64,000 nucleotides of DNA from Microbacterium hominis NBRC 15708 (lineage in GTDB: Bacteria > Actinomycetota > Actinomycetes > Actinomycetales > Microbacteriaceae). Location of the stretch: positions 372,001 to 436,000 of the forward strand of contig NZ_BCWI01000001.1 of assembly GCF_001592125.1 (NCBI RefSeq), in the 5' to 3' direction. A program made the translations under genes and the position numbers. Shown here one piece after another: positions 27,303 to 36,376 of this stretch. Within the stretch, counting starts at the first letter, position 1; each line of letters begins with the position of its first letter. The notes under the pieces are model-generated. The model worked only from the letters and a program-made list of their open reading frames with translations. It was not told the DNA's origin and searched no databases.

Positions 27303-28772
27303 ATGGCGTTTCCCGAGCTGTCGTACACCACCGACCCTCTGCGCGGGATCGAGGCGGATGCCCTCGTCCTGGCCCTGCCGCCTCTCGAGGAGGTCGCCGA
27401 CGAGCTGGGGCACTGGCCCGGCCTGTCCGACGCTCTCGAGGCGGTCGGCTTCACGGGCGCTCCGGGCGGGGCGATCCGCGTCGCGGTGGCCGACTCCACC
27501 CGCCTCCCCCTGATCGTCGTCGGAACAGGTTCGCGCCCCGGGGCGTCGGCGCTGCGCGACGCGGTCGGCGCCGCGATCCGCACCACGGCGGGCTTCGACA
27601 CCATCGCGATCGAGGCCGTGGGCGCGGATGCCGACGGCTGGCGCGGTGCGGCGGAGGGCGCCGTCCTCGGCGGCTACCGGTTCGACGGATACAAGACCAC
27701 CGCGGCGCCGGCTCGTGCCCGTCGCGTCATCCTTCGGGCGGACCACGCGCCGTCGGAGTCGGAGCTCGAACGCGTCCGCGCCGTCGGTGCGGCGGCCGCG
27801 CTGGTCAAGGACCTCGTGCACACCCCCGCCGAATGGCTCGGCCCCCAGGATGTCGCGGACGCCGCCGTGGACGTCCTGCGTGACCTCCCCGTCGAGGTCG
27901 AGGTGCTCGACGAGACGCAGCTGGCCGACGGCGGATACGGCGGAATCCTCGGCGTGGGCCAGGGGTCGGATCGCCCCCCGCGACTCGTGCGGGTGGACTA
28001 CCACCCGGCCGACGCCCTTCGGCATGTCGCGCTCGTCGGCAAGGGCATCACCTTCGACACGGGCGGCCTGTCGTTGAAGCCCGCGGCCGGCATGGTCGGT
28101 ATGAAGTACGACATGTGCGGTGCGGCGACGGTGCTCGCCGTCGTACGCGCGGCGGCGCAGCTGCGGCTGCCGGTGCGCGTGTCGGCATGGCTGTGTCTCG
28201 CCGACAACATGCCCTCCGGCCGCGCGATCCGCCCCGGCGACGTGCTGCGCATCCTCGGCGGGACGACCGTCGAGGTGCTGAACACCGACGCGGAGGGGCG
28301 ACTGGTGCTGGCCGACGGTCTGGTGGCGGCGAGCCGCACCCGCCCCGACGTCCTCATCGACGTCGCGACGCTGACCGGTGCGATCTCGGTCGCGCTCGGA
28401 TCGCGGCACACCGGGGTCATGGGAAGCGAGGACGCGGTCGCGGAGTATCTCGAGGCCGCCGCATCCGTCGACGAGCCCGCGTGGCCGCTGCCGCTTCCCG
28501 CCCACATGGAGGAGGAGCTCGACTCCCCCATCGCCGACCTCGTCAACGCGAAGATCGGCGACCCCACCGGGGGTTCGCTGTTCGCGGGACTGTTCCTCCA
28601 GCGATTCGTCGGACGCACGTCCGATGCCGAGGACGCGCCCCGCATCCCCTGGGTGCACCTGGACATCGCCGGCAGCGGATCCACGAAATCCGCCACCGGT
28701 GCCACGGACAAAGGTCCGACCGCGGCGACCATCCGTTCGCTGCTCGCATTCGTCGAAGGAGACGCACGATGA
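27303..28772 (+). CDS. pepA: Leucyl aminopeptidase (M17 family)
   Basis: A 489-residue cytosolic two-metal aminopeptidase. The family signature NTDAEGRLVLADGL is present. Metal ligands are in GKGITFDTGGLSLKP (Lys and Asp) and YDMCGAATVL (Asp), and the catalytic Arg is in the signature. GSLFAGLFLQRF and WVHLDIAGSG complete the domain. The N-terminal domain is more variable, as usual. The ATG at 27303 is favoured over 27294 by leaderless promoter geometry. The stop overlaps the lpd start by 4 nt, so a peptidase is coupled to a dehydrogenase component; the pepA-lpd-sucB order recurs in actinobacteria. Confidence 0.95.
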   Translation: MAFPELSYTTDPLRGIEADALVLALPPLEEVADELGHWPGLSDALEAVGFTGAPGGAIRVAVADSTRLPLIVVGTGSRPGASALRDAVGAAIRTTAGFDTIAIEAVGADADGWRGAAEGAVLGGYRFDGYKTTAAPARARRVILRADHAPSESELERVRAVGAAAALVKDLVHTPAEWLGPQDVADAAVDVLRDLPVEVEVLDETQLADGGYGGILGVGQGSDRPPRLVRVDYHPADALRHVALVGKGITFDTGGLSLKPAAGMVGMKYDMCGAATVLAVVRAAAQLRLPVRVSAWLCLADNMPSGRAIRPGDVLRILGGTTVEVLNTDAEGRLVLADGLVAASRTRPDVLIDVATLTGAISVALGSRHTGVMGSEDAVAEYLEAAASVDEPAWPLPLPAHMEEELDSPIADLVNAKIGDPTGGSLFAGLFLQRFVGRTSDAEDAPRIPWVHLDIAGSGSTKSATGATDKGPTAATIRSLLAFVEGDAR

Positions 28773-30148
28773 CCGAACACCGCGCCGACCTGGTGGTCCT
28801 CGGCGGAGGCTCCGCCGGCTACGCCGCCGCCCTGCGAGCGGCCGAGCTCGGCCGTTCGGTGGTGCTCGTGGAGAAGGACAAGCTCGGCGGGACCTGCCTG
28901 CACCGCGGCTGCATCCCGACGAAGGCGATCCTGCACGCGGCGGAAGTCGCCGACAGCGTGCGCGACGCCGCCCAGGTGGGCGTGCGCGCCTCGTTCGAGG
29001 GCATCGACGCGGCCGCCGTCACGGCGTTCCGCGAGGGCATCGTCGCCAAGAAGTACAAGGGTCTCGAGGGTCTCGTGAAGGCGCGCGGGATCACGGTCGT
29101 CGCCGGAGCCGGACGGCTCGCGGTGGATGCCGACGGGCCGGCGGTCGCCGTCGGTGAGGACCTCTATCGCGGCACCGACGTGCTGCTCGCGACCGGTTCC
29201 TACACGCGCACGCTCCCGGGGATCCAGATCGGCGGGCGCATCCTCTCGAGCGAGGAGGCCCTCGCCCTGACCGAGGTGCCGGCATCCGTCATCGTCCTCG
29301 GAGGCGGCGTGATCGGCGTCGAGTTCGCGAGCGCCTGGCGGTCGATGGGGGCCGAGGTCACGATCGTCGAGGCCCTCGATCACCTGGTCCCCGCGGAGGA
29401 CGTCTCCTCGAGCAAGGCGCTGGAACGTGCCTTCCGCAAGCGGGGCATCACGGCACGGCTCGGGTCGCGCTTCGCGTCGGTGACGCCCACGGATGCCGCG
29501 GTCACGCTCGTTCTCGAGGACGGCAGCGAGCTGTCGGCCGAATACCTGCTGGTCGCCGTCGGGCGCGGCCCGGCGACGGCCGACCTGGGATTCGAGGAGG
29601 CCGGCGTCGGCATCGAGCGCGGCTTCGTCGTCGTCGATGACCGCCTGCGCACGAGCGTGGCCCACGTGTGGGCGGCCGGCGACATCGTCCCCGGCCTGCA
29701 GCTGGCCCACCGCGGGTTCCAGCAGGGGATCTTCGTCGCGGAGGAGATCGCCGGGCTCTCCCCCATCGCGGTGCCCGAGCACACGATCCCGCGCGTGACC
29801 TACTCCCACCCGGAGGTCGCGTCGGTGGGCATCACGGAAGCCGCAGCGCGCGCGGCCCACGGCGACGCCGTCGTCGCGTACGAGTACAACCTCGCCGGCA
29901 ACGGACGCAGCGAGATCATCGGCACGGGCGGCATCGTCAAGGTCGTGCGGGTCGCCGACGGCCCCGTCGTCGGGGTCCACCTGGTCGGGGATCGGGTCGG
30001 CGAGCTCATCACCGAGGGTCAGCTGGCCGTCGGCTGGGAGGCCCATCCCGAGGACATCGCCCCCTACGTCCACGCCCATCCCACGCAGAGCGAGGCCCTC
30101 GGAGAGGCCTTCCTCGCCCTGGCGGGCAAGCCGCTGCACGCCATCTGA
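28769..30148 (+). CDS. lpdA: Dihydrolipoyl dehydrogenase (E3)
   Basis: A 459-residue FAD disulphide oxidoreductase, the E3 of pyruvate and 2-oxoglutarate dehydrogenase complexes. It reoxidises dihydrolipoyl groups on E2 with NAD+. An FAD-binding GGGSAGYAAALRAAELG comes first. The redox-active disulphide is GGTCLHRGCIPTKA, and the second Rossmann motif is VIVLGGGVIGVEFAS. The C-terminal dimer domain has the catalytic His-Glu pair in HAHPTQSEALGEA. The ATG at 28769 overlaps the pepA stop (ATGA). sucB follows 105 nt downstream. Confidence 0.97.
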   Translation: MTEHRADLVVLGGGSAGYAAALRAAELGRSVVLVEKDKLGGTCLHRGCIPTKAILHAAEVADSVRDAAQVGVRASFEGIDAAAVTAFREGIVAKKYKGLEGLVKARGITVVAGAGRLAVDADGPAVAVGEDLYRGTDVLLATGSYTRTLPGIQIGGRILSSEEALALTEVPASVIVLGGGVIGVEFASAWRSMGAEVTIVEALDHLVPAEDVSSSKALERAFRKRGITARLGSRFASVTPTDAAVTLVLEDGSELSAEYLLVAVGRGPATADLGFEEAGVGIERGFVVVDDRLRTSVAHVWAAGDIVPGLQLAHRGFQQGIFVAEEIAGLSPIAVPEHTIPRVTYSHPEVASVGITEAAARAAHGDAVVAYEYNLAGNGRSEIIGTGGIVKVVRVADGPVVGVHLVGDRVGELITEGQLAVGWEAHPEDIAPYVHAHPTQSEALGEAFLALAGKPLHAI

Positions 30149-30253
30149 GCCCCATCCGCCACCCCAACCCGCGTCCGACGCCCGGGCCGCTGTGCGGTCG
30201 CAAGGGTCACTAAGCTAGTTGTCGGACATCGAACTTCTGAAGGAGACACAGTC

Positions 30254-31960
30254 ATGAGCACATCCGTGGTCCTCCCCGCGCTCGGAGAGAGCGTCACCGA
30301 GGGAACGGTCACCCGTTGGCTCAAGAAGGTCGGTGACACGATCCAGGCCGACGAAGGGCTGCTCGAGATCTCGACCGACAAGGTCGACACGGAGATCCCC
30401 TCCCCCGTCAGCGGTGTGATCGAGGAGATCCTCGTGGCCGAGGACGAGACCGTCGAGGTCGGCGCCGTCCTGGCGAAGATCGGCGACGGCTCCGCCGCCC
30501 CGGCCTCCGACGACGCGCCCGCCGCCGCGCAGAGCGCGCCCGAGGCCGAGCCCGCGCCCGCCGCGCCCGCACAGAGCGAAGCGCCTGCCGCGCCCGCGCC
30601 GGCCGAGGCGCCCGCCGCCTCTGGCGACGCGAAGGACGTGGTCCTGCCCGAGCTGGGCGAGAGCGTCACCGAGGGCACCGTCACGCGCTGGCTGAAGCAG
30701 GTCGGCGACGACGTGGCGGTCGACGAGCCACTGCTGGAGATCTCGACCGACAAGGTCGACACCGAGATCCCCTCGCCCGTGGCCGGCACGCTGCAGGAGA
30801 TCCTCGTCTCCGAGGACGAGACGGTCGCCGTCGGCGCCACGCTCGCCCGCATCGGCTCCGGGGCGCCCGCTCCGGCCGCCGCGGCGCCCGCTCCCGAGCC
30901 CGCCGCACCGGCTGCCGCTCCCGCTCCGGCTGCTGCTCCCGCTCCGGCTGCTGCTCCCGCCGCTCCGGCTGCTGCTCCCGCCGTGCCGGCCGCTCCTGCA
31001 CCGGCTGCCGCTCCGGCTCCCGCCGCCGCGGCGACGGACGACGACGTCGCGACCTATGTGACGCCGCTGGTCCGACGCCTCGCGCAGCAGCAGGGCGTCG
31101 ACCTCGCGTCCGTCGTCGGCACCGGGGTCGGTGGACGCATCCGCAAGGAGGACGTCCTCAAGGCCGCCGAGGCCGCTCAGAGCGCCCCGGCCGCGCCCGC
31201 TGCGGCTCCCGCCGCCGCGGCGCCCGCGCCTCTGGAGGTGTCGCCGCTGCGCGGCACGACGCAGCCGATGTCGCGCCTGCGCAAGGTCCTCGCCGAGCGC
31301 GCCGTCGCATCCATGCAGCAGACGGCTCAGCTGACGACCGTCGTCAAGGTCGACGTGACCAAGGTCGCGGCGTACCGGGCCGCGGTCCAGAAGGACTTCG
31401 TCGCCAAGACGGGCGGCAAGCTGTCGTTCCTGCCGTTCTTCGTGCTCGCCGCCGCCGAGGCGCTGCAGGCGTTCCCGGTCATCAACGCGACCGTCGACGG
31501 CACCGACATCGTGTACCCGGCGACCGAGAACATCTCGATCGCGGTGGACACCGAGCGCGGTCTGCTCACCCCGGTGGTGCGCGATGCGGGCGGCAAGACG
31601 CTCGCCGGCATCTCCTCGGAGATCGCCGACCTGGCGGCGCGGACGCGCGACAACAAGCTGAAGCCCGACGAGCTCGCCGGTGGCACGTTCACCGTGACCA
31701 ACACGGGTTCGCGCGGCGCGCTGTTCGACACTCCGGTGGTGTTCCTTCCGCAGTCCGCGATCCTCGGTACGGGTGCGGTCGTCAAGGAGCCCGGCATCGT
31801 GAAGGTCGACGGCGTCGAGGCGATCGCGGTCCGCTCCTACGTGTACCTCGCGCTGTCCTACGACCACCGCATCATCGACGGCGCCGACGCGGCGCGCTTC
31901 CTGGGCGCGGTCAAGACGCGCCTCGAGGACGCGCAGTTCGAGAGCACGCTCGGCATCTGA
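30254..31960 (+). CDS. sucB: 2-oxoglutarate/pyruvate dehydrogenase E2, dihydrolipoamide acyltransferase
   Basis: A 568-residue E2 with two N-terminal lipoyl domains; both carry the lipoylated Lys in the context STDKVDTEIPSPV. They are joined by long Ala/Pro linkers. A peripheral-subunit-binding domain (YVTPLVRRLAQQQGVDLASV) follows, then the catalytic acyltransferase domain with FLPFFVLAAAEALQ and the active-site YDHRIIDGADAARF. Actinobacterial SucB-type E2 proteins may serve both pyruvate and 2-oxoglutarate complexes, so the acyl substrate cannot be settled from sequence. GAAGGAG precedes the ATG at 30254. A terminator follows inside the opposite gene. Confidence 0.95.
   Translation: MSTSVVLPALGESVTEGTVTRWLKKVGDTIQADEGLLEISTDKVDTEIPSPVSGVIEEILVAEDETVEVGAVLAKIGDGSAAPASDDAPAAAQSAPEAEPAPAAPAQSEAPAAPAPAEAPAASGDAKDVVLPELGESVTEGTVTRWLKQVGDDVAVDEPLLEISTDKVDTEIPSPVAGTLQEILVSEDETVAVGATLARIGSGAPAPAAAAPAPEPAAPAAAPAPAAAPAPAAAPAAPAAAPAVPAAPAPAAAPAPAAAATDDDVATYVTPLVRRLAQQQGVDLASVVGTGVGGRIRKEDVLKAAEAAQSAPAAPAAAPAAAAPAPLEVSPLRGTTQPMSRLRKVLAERAVASMQQTAQLTTVVKVDVTKVAAYRAAVQKDFVAKTGGKLSFLPFFVLAAAEALQAFPVINATVDGTDIVYPATENISIAVDTERGLLTPVVRDAGGKTLAGISSEIADLAARTRDNKLKPDELAGGTFTVTNTGSRGALFDTPVVFLPQSAILGTGAVVKEPGIVKVDGVEAIAVRSYVYLALSYDHRIIDGADAARFLGAVKTRLEDAQFESTLGI
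30917..30979 (+). repeat. Tandem 18-21-bp repeats coding the Ala/Pro linker of sucB
   Basis: GCTCCCGCTCCGGCTGCT occurs twice in tandem (30917-30952), then once with a 3-bp insert, and the pattern then decays. It encodes APAPAA repeats of the flexible inter-domain linker. Repeat number is likely to vary between strains. Confidence 0.8.
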
Positions 31961-31989
31961 TTCGGGCGCCCCGCTCACCCGGGTCGTCC

Positions 31990-33381
31990 TCATGGCTGGT
32001 CCGCGACGTCGTACACGTCGCGGACCAGCCATTTTCCGTCGGTGCTGACGAGGACGACCACCTGCGGCGCCCGCCCGTCGGCGCTGACGCGGTAGACCGC
32101 GACGCCGCCGTACTCGTCCAGCACGTCGATGCGACGCGCGGCAGCGGCGTCGGTCGCGACCCCGACCGGCATCGAGGCGGTCGGATCCTCCAGGACGCCG
32201 TCGCACACGCCGCCGGCGACGCACGCGGCGAGCTCCGACAGCAGGCCGTCGACCTGTGCGCGCTCGTCTGCGGCGTCCGCGCCCGCTCCCGCGGTCGGCG
32301 CCGCGGTCGGGGCGGCCCGCGGTGCCGTCGCCGTCGGGGAGGGCGTGCTCGCCCCCTCGGAGGCGGAGCCGTGCGCGCCCGTGGAGGCGGTGCCGATCGC
32401 CGCCGACGGCGCGTCGTCGACGGGCCATGCCACGCCGACGCCGACCACGACCAGGGCGATGGCCGCGGCGACGAGCGCGGGAGCGCGGTGACGGTGCGAG
32501 CGCCGCGCCGGCGACGCCGCGGCGCTCGGAACCGCCGGCTCACCGCCACGGGCGTGCCGACGCGGCGTCACCTGCGCGCGTCCGCGGATCTCGCGCAACC
32601 GCGAGATCGACGAGGCGGTCGCACGGATCGCCTCATGCGCACGCTCGACGAGGTGATGATCGAACAGCCGGCCGGCCCCTCCGGAGAGGCGTGCCGTGCC
32701 GGTCACGGGAATGTCGTCCGCGGTCCATACCGTGGCCGCGCGCCGCGGGCGCGACGTCGCGTCCTCCTGCCGCTCGTCGCCGATCAGCGATGAGGGCTCC
32801 GCCGCCGAGAACAGGGCTTGCTCCACGCGCTCGTGCCGACGCGGAGTGATCTCGTCGGCGGACACGAGCTCGATCGCCTCCGCGAGCGCGGCACCGAGTG
32901 CGCCGCGAGAGCCGCGAGAGCCGCGAGAGTCGTCGGACAGCAGTTCCAGCATCCGCACCGTCTCCTGCCGCCACGGCGCGGAGCCGCCCGCGGCCAGGAC
33001 GGGGCGACCATCGGCATCCACCCACCATGATCCCGTCGAGATGCCGCAGCGCAGGGCCTCGGCGGCGCCGCGCAGCATGCTGATCGCCGCGGTGACCACG
33101 GCTCCGGGCGACAGCGGCGCACCGGCGGCGATGACCGTCGTCAGGCGCTGCGCGCAGTGCGGCAGCAGCGCCACATGGCCGTCGGCGGAGCGCGCGACAT
33201 CCACCGGCGCCAGCACGTGTTCGTCGCCGCGCGCCCGCCACACGGCGTCGGGAAGCTCATCGGCGGGCACCCACACCGTCGGCGGGTCTCCGGCCCGCAG
33301 GACGCCGGGGAACGGCGATTCGTCCGCGCGCAGCGTCCGCAGCATCGGCGGCGGGGCGAGCGGAGAGGCGTCGAACGTCAT
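31990..33381 (-). CDS. Membrane protein with degenerate protein-kinase-like (pseudokinase) domain
   Basis: A 463-residue protein I cannot place by name. The N-terminal 190 residues read like a decayed protein kinase. GISTGSWWVDADGRPVLAAG (113-132) aligns by eye with the kinase segment in which a catalytic-loop Asn region precedes DGRPVLADFG, but the HRD and DFG residues are missing. A basic linker leads to one TM helix (APALVAAAIALVVVGVGVAW, about 300-319). A Ser/Thr/Ala/Pro-rich stretch follows, then an extracytoplasmic domain with two Cys (ACVAGGVCDG) and a beta-rich end. The ATG at 33381 suits the N-terminus. The terminator of sucB lies within its last codons. The kinase relation is inference. 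Confidence 0.7.
   Translation of the reverse strand: MTFDASPLAPPPMLRTLRADESPFPGVLRAGDPPTVWVPADELPDAVWRARGDEHVLAPVDVARSADGHVALLPHCAQRLTTVIAAGAPLSPGAVVTAAISMLRGAAEALRCGISTGSWWVDADGRPVLAAGGSAPWRQETVRMLELLSDDSRGSRGSRGALGAALAEAIELVSADEITPRRHERVEQALFSAAEPSSLIGDERQEDATSRPRRAATVWTADDIPVTGTARLSGGAGRLFDHHLVERAHEAIRATASSISRLREIRGRAQVTPRRHARGGEPAVPSAAASPARRSHRHRAPALVAAAIALVVVGVGVAWPVDDAPSAAIGTASTGAHGSASEGASTPSPTATAPRAAPTAAPTAGAGADAADERAQVDGLLSELAACVAGGVCDGVLEDPTASMPVGVATDAAAARRIDVLDEYGGVAVYRVSADGRAPQVVVLVSTDGKWLVRDVYDVADQP
31992..32035 (+). terminator. Rho-independent terminator of sucB, inside the opposite gene
   Basis: A perfect 18-bp stem (31992-32009 with 32015-32032) with a 5-nt loop, followed by TTTTCC on the plus strand. 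It lies entirely within the final codons of the convergent minus-strand gene, so one sequence is both antisense coding end and terminator. Confidence 0.88.
32902..32928. repeat. 9-bp GCCGCGAGA tandem repeat, three copies
   Basis: Three perfect copies of GCCGCGAGA within the pseudokinase-like gene. On the coding strand they give (SRG)3, just after the decayed kinase segment. Such in-frame repeats can change copy number without a frameshift. Confidence 0.85.
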
Positions 33382-33516
33382 GCTCCGAGCGTCGTGGAGC
33401 GGCCTGGCGCGCTGACCCCGCCGCCCCTCATCTGTGGACGATGCGGGAAATCCGACGGCTGGGGAGGAGGTGCGTGGGCAGGCGTACGCCCGCGCGTGCG
33501 GGCTGCCCCGCGACGG

Positions 33517-33522
33517 TAGGCT
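33517..33522 (+). promoter_or_regulatory. -10 element TAGGCT, leaderless geometry before DUF4191 gene
   Basis: TAGGCT followed by exactly 7 nt and then the ATG at 33530. There is no Shine-Dalgarno in those 7 nt. The same layout recurs at 44386 and 45321. Confidence 0.6.
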
Positions 33523-33529
33523 GTGTGCC

Positions 33530-34240
33530 ATGGCATCCCGCAGTACCGCTCCCGAGAAGGGCCCCGGCTTCTTCTCCCAGCTCCGCTCCCTGTACACCTT
33601 CACGAAGGCCGAGTTCTCGTGGCTTCCGTGGGTTCTGGCGGCGGTCGTCGTCGTGGGCATCGGCATCGGCGTGCTCGTGGGCTTCCTGATCCCGCCCACC
33701 GCCATCTGGAGCATCATCCTCTGGGGCGTCACCGGTCTGCTGTTCGGTCTGCTCGGCGCCATGATCGTGCTCACGCGCCTGTCGACGCGTGCGATGTACA
33801 TCAAGCTCGACGGGATGCCGGGCGCCGCCGGGCACGTGCTCTCCACCTCGCTCGGGCGCAGCTGGGTCGCCTCCGACATGCCCGTCGGCGTCAACCCCAA
33901 GACGCAGGACGCCGTCTACCGCGTCATCGGACGCGGCGGCGTGGTCATCGTCGGAGAAGGTGCCCGTGGACGCCTGACGCGGCTCGTCAACGACGAGAAG
34001 ATGAAGGTGCAGCGCGTGGCATCGGGAGTGCCGATCAACGTGCTCTACATCGGTCACGGCGAGGGCGACATCCCGATCTCCAAGCTCTCGGCCACGATCA
34101 AGTCGTTCCCGAAGAAGGTCGACCGCGCGACGATGGCGGCCGTCGTCAAGCGCGTGGACTCCGTCTCTCAGTCGGTGACGTCGTTGCCGATCCCCAAGGG
34201 CATCGACCCGATGCGCGCCCGCGCCCCGCGCCCGCGGTGA
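33530..34240 (+). CDS. DUF4191 family membrane protein
   Basis: A 236-residue actinobacterial DUF4191 protein, function unknown. A short cationic N-terminus and QLRSLYTFTKAEFSWLPWV lead into two TM helices (LAAVVVVGIGIGVLVGFLIP and SIILWGVTGLLFGLLGAMIV). A soluble domain follows, with YIKLDGMPGAAGHVL and TQDAVYRVIGRGGVVIVGEG. The start is fixed by the TAGGCT promoter 7 nt upstream. It lies between the lipoyl enzyme genes and glnA, convergent with an RDD protein, the usual actinobacterial context. Confidence 0.9.
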   Translation: MASRSTAPEKGPGFFSQLRSLYTFTKAEFSWLPWVLAAVVVVGIGIGVLVGFLIPPTAIWSIILWGVTGLLFGLLGAMIVLTRLSTRAMYIKLDGMPGAAGHVLSTSLGRSWVASDMPVGVNPKTQDAVYRVIGRGGVVIVGEGARGRLTRLVNDEKMKVQRVASGVPINVLYIGHGEGDIPISKLSATIKSFPKKVDRATMAAVVKRVDSVSQSVTSLPIPKGIDPMRARAPRPR

Positions 34241-34243
34241 CCG

Positions 34244-34693
34244 TCACCCTCTGACGAGAACGGTCCCTGCGGCCTTGTCGTGCAGTCCCCGCTGATCCGC
34301 ATCCCAGATCACGGCGGGGATGACCAGCGCCAGCAGCAGCGTCCGCACGAGCGGCCGCCACAGTCCCGTCCACCCGCCGCCGACACGGATCACCCTCATG
34401 CCGAGCAGCCGGTGCCCCGGGCTGCCGCCCAGGGTGGGGATGAACAGGATCTGCACCGCGAGGAAGATGATGTTCGATGCCACCGGGTTGGCGTTGCGGA
34501 AGCCGGTGACCTCGTCGATCGTCGGGAAGAACGCGTACGCGATGAGGGTCGCCGTGGCCAGATCGATCGCCAGGGCGCCGATGCGGCGCCCGATCCGGGC
34601 GATGCTTCCCGCGCCGGTCTGCGGCAGCCCGAGCCGCTCGCCGGGATAGCTGTCGTCGGAATGTCCCGTATTCTCAGTCGTACCGGCTGTCAC
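34244..34693 (-). CDS. RDD family membrane protein
   Basis: A 149-residue membrane protein of the RDD family, named for conserved Arg and Asp residues in the first TM region; here the core reads RRIGALAIDLATATLIAYAF. The C-terminal block GGSPGHRLLGMRVIRVGG is typical of the family, and a last TM helix (LLLALVIPAVIWDAD) closes it. The GTG at 34693 starts an acidic soluble N-terminus. Family members are proposed transporters or ion-related proteins without a firm role. It is divergent from glnA and close to the GlnR box, so nitrogen control in this direction is possible. Confidence 0.88.
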   Translation of the reverse strand: MTAGTTENTGHSDDSYPGERLGLPQTGAGSIARIGRRIGALAIDLATATLIAYAFFPTIDEVTGFRNANPVASNIIFLAVQILFIPTLGGSPGHRLLGMRVIRVGGGWTGLWRPLVRTLLLALVIPAVIWDADQRGLHDKAAGTVLVRG

Positions 34694-34716
34694 CGGCTCA
34701 GCTTATCCGCGCCGCC

Positions 34717-34754
34717 GTAACATCCCCGAAACACAGGGGATACTGCCGGGCAAC
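34717..34754 (+). promoter_or_regulatory. GlnR box array, four half-sites with 6-nt spacing, upstream of glnA
   Basis: Four 5-mers alternate with exactly 6 nt: GTAAC-N6-GAAAC-N6-GATAC-N6-GCAAC. The first pair matches the actinobacterial GlnR consensus gTnAC-N6-GaAAC perfectly. The second is a degenerate copy in phase. It ends 70 nt before the glnA ATG and also lies in the promoter region of the divergent RDD gene. Confidence 0.8.
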
Positions 34755-34824
34755 CGGTCCTCGATAGCGTCGAGGAGAGCCTGATCCCGTTCAGGCGTGT
34801 TTCACACCCGATCTTGGAGACTCC

Positions 34825-36249
34825 ATGTTCAAAGATTCATCCGAGGTTCTGAAGTTCATCAAGGACGAGGACGTCAAGTTCCTCGACATCCGTTTCACGG
34901 ATCTGCCTGGTGTGCAGCAGCACTTCAACATCCCTGCCTCGACCGTCGACGAGGAGTTCTTCACGGTCGGTCAGCTCTTCGACGGCTCGTCGATCCGCGG
35001 TTTCGCGAACATCCACGAGTCCGACATGCAGCTCATCCCCGATGTCTCGACCGCCTACATCGACCCGTTCCGCGAGGCGAAGACGCTCATCATGCTCTTC
35101 GACATCTACAACCCGCGCAACGGCGAGATCTACAGCAAGGACCCGCGTCAGGTCGCCAAGAAGGCGGAGAAGTACCTCGCCTCCACCGGCATCGCCGACA
35201 CGGCCTTCTTCGCCCCCGAGGCGGAGTTCTACATCTTCGACGACGTGCGCTACGAGGTGAAGCAGAACGCTTCCTTCTACAGCGTCGACTCCGAAGAGGG
35301 CGCCTGGAACACCGGTCGCGCCGAAGAGGGCGGCAACCTCGCCAACAAGACGGCGTACAAGGGCGGCTACTTCCCCGTCTCCCCCGTCGACAAGACGGCC
35401 GACCTCCGCGACGACATCAGCCTGCACCTCATCGACTCGGGCCTCATCCTCGAGCGCGCTCACCACGAGGTGGGCACCGGCGGCCAGCAGGAGATCAACT
35501 ACCGCTTCGACACCATGGTGCACGCGGCCGATGACATCCTGAAGTTCAAGTACATCGTCAAGAACGTCGCCGAGCAGTGGGGCAAGGTCGCGACCTTCAT
35601 GCCGAAGCCGCTCTTCGGCGACAACGGCTCGGGCATGCACACGCACCAGTCGCTGTGGCTCGAGGGCAAGCCGCTCTTCTACGACGAGAAGGGCTACGGC
35701 GGCCTGTCCGACCTCGCTCGCTGGTACATCGGCGGTCTGCTGGCGCACGCGCCGGCCGTGCTCGCCTTCACCAACCCGACGCTCAACTCCTACAAGCGTC
35801 TCGTCAAGGGCTACGAGGCCCCGGTCAACCTGGTCTACTCGGCCGGCAACCGCTCGGCCGCGATCCGCATCCCGATCACGGGCAGCAACCCCAAGGCCAA
35901 GCGCATCGAGTTCCGTGCGCCCGACGCCTCGGGTAACCCGTACCTCGCGTTCGCCGCGCAGATGATGGCGGGCCTCGACGGCATCAAGAACCGCATCGAG
36001 CCGCACGAGCCGGTCGACAAGGACCTCTACGAGCTGCCGCCCGAGGAGGCCAAGAACATCCCGCAGGTGCCGAACTCGCTGCTCGACTCGCTCGAGGCGC
36101 TCCGCGCAGACCACGAGTTCCTCCTCGCCGGCGGTGTGTTCACGCCCGAGCTCATCGAGACCTGGATCGAGTACAAGATCGAGAACGAGATCAAGCCGCT
36201 CGCCGCGCGCCCGCACCCGTTCGAGTACGAGCTGTACTTCGGCGTCTAG
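34825..36249 (+). CDS. glnA: Glutamine synthetase type I, beta (adenylylated form)
   Basis: A 474-residue dodecameric enzyme that forms glutamine from glutamate, ammonium and [22 protein letters not shown], the metal/ATP block [15 protein letters not shown] and the NRSAAIRIP loop are intact. Tyr402 lies in DLYELPPEE, the site adenylylated in GSI-beta enzymes. The matching adenylyltransferase GlnE is encoded 3.5 kb downstream. GGAG precedes the ATG at 34825. A GlnR box array lies upstream, and a hairpin terminator follows. This is the main ammonium-assimilating synthetase. Confidence 0.98.
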   Translation: MFKDSSEVLKFIKDEDVKFLDIRFTDLPGVQQHFNIPASTVDEEFFTVGQLFDGSSIRGFANIHESDMQLIPDVSTAYIDPFREAKTLIMLFDIYNPRNGEIYSKDPRQVAKKAEKYLASTGIADTAFFAPEAEFYIFDDVRYEVKQNASFYSVDSEEGAWNTGRAEEGGNLANKTAYKGGYFPVSPVDKTADLRDDISLHLIDSGLILERAHHEVGTGGQQEINYRFDTMVHAADDILKFKYIVKNVAEQWGKVATFMPKPLFGDNGSGMHTHQSLWLEGKPLFYDEKGYGGLSDLARWYIGGLLAHAPAVLAFTNPTLNSYKRLVKGYEAPVNLVYSAGNRSAAIRIPITGSNPKAKRIEFRAPDASGNPYLAFAAQMMAGLDGIKNRIEPHEPVDKDLYELPPEEAKNIPQVPNSLLDSLEALRADHEFLLAGGVFTPELIETWIEYKIENEIKPLAARPHPFEYELYFGV

Positions 36250-36317
36250 TCGGCCCGCGGCAGGGCCGGAGTGACCGGTGACGATCCGTCGTCGCCGTCT
36301 CGCCGGATCGAGTCGCC

Positions 36318-36376
36318 CAGAGCCCCAGTGGCACCGCTTCCTCCCCTGGAGGAACCCGGTCGCCGCTGGGGCTCTG
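36318..36376 (+). terminator. glnA terminator hairpin
   Basis: CAGAGCCCCAGTGGC (36318-36332) pairs with GCCGCTGGGGCTCTG (36362-36376) with one G-T mismatch. The large loop contains its own small hairpin (TCCCCTGGAGGA). Otherwise the 296-nt gap between glnA and the next gene shows nothing recognisable. Confidence 0.7.
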
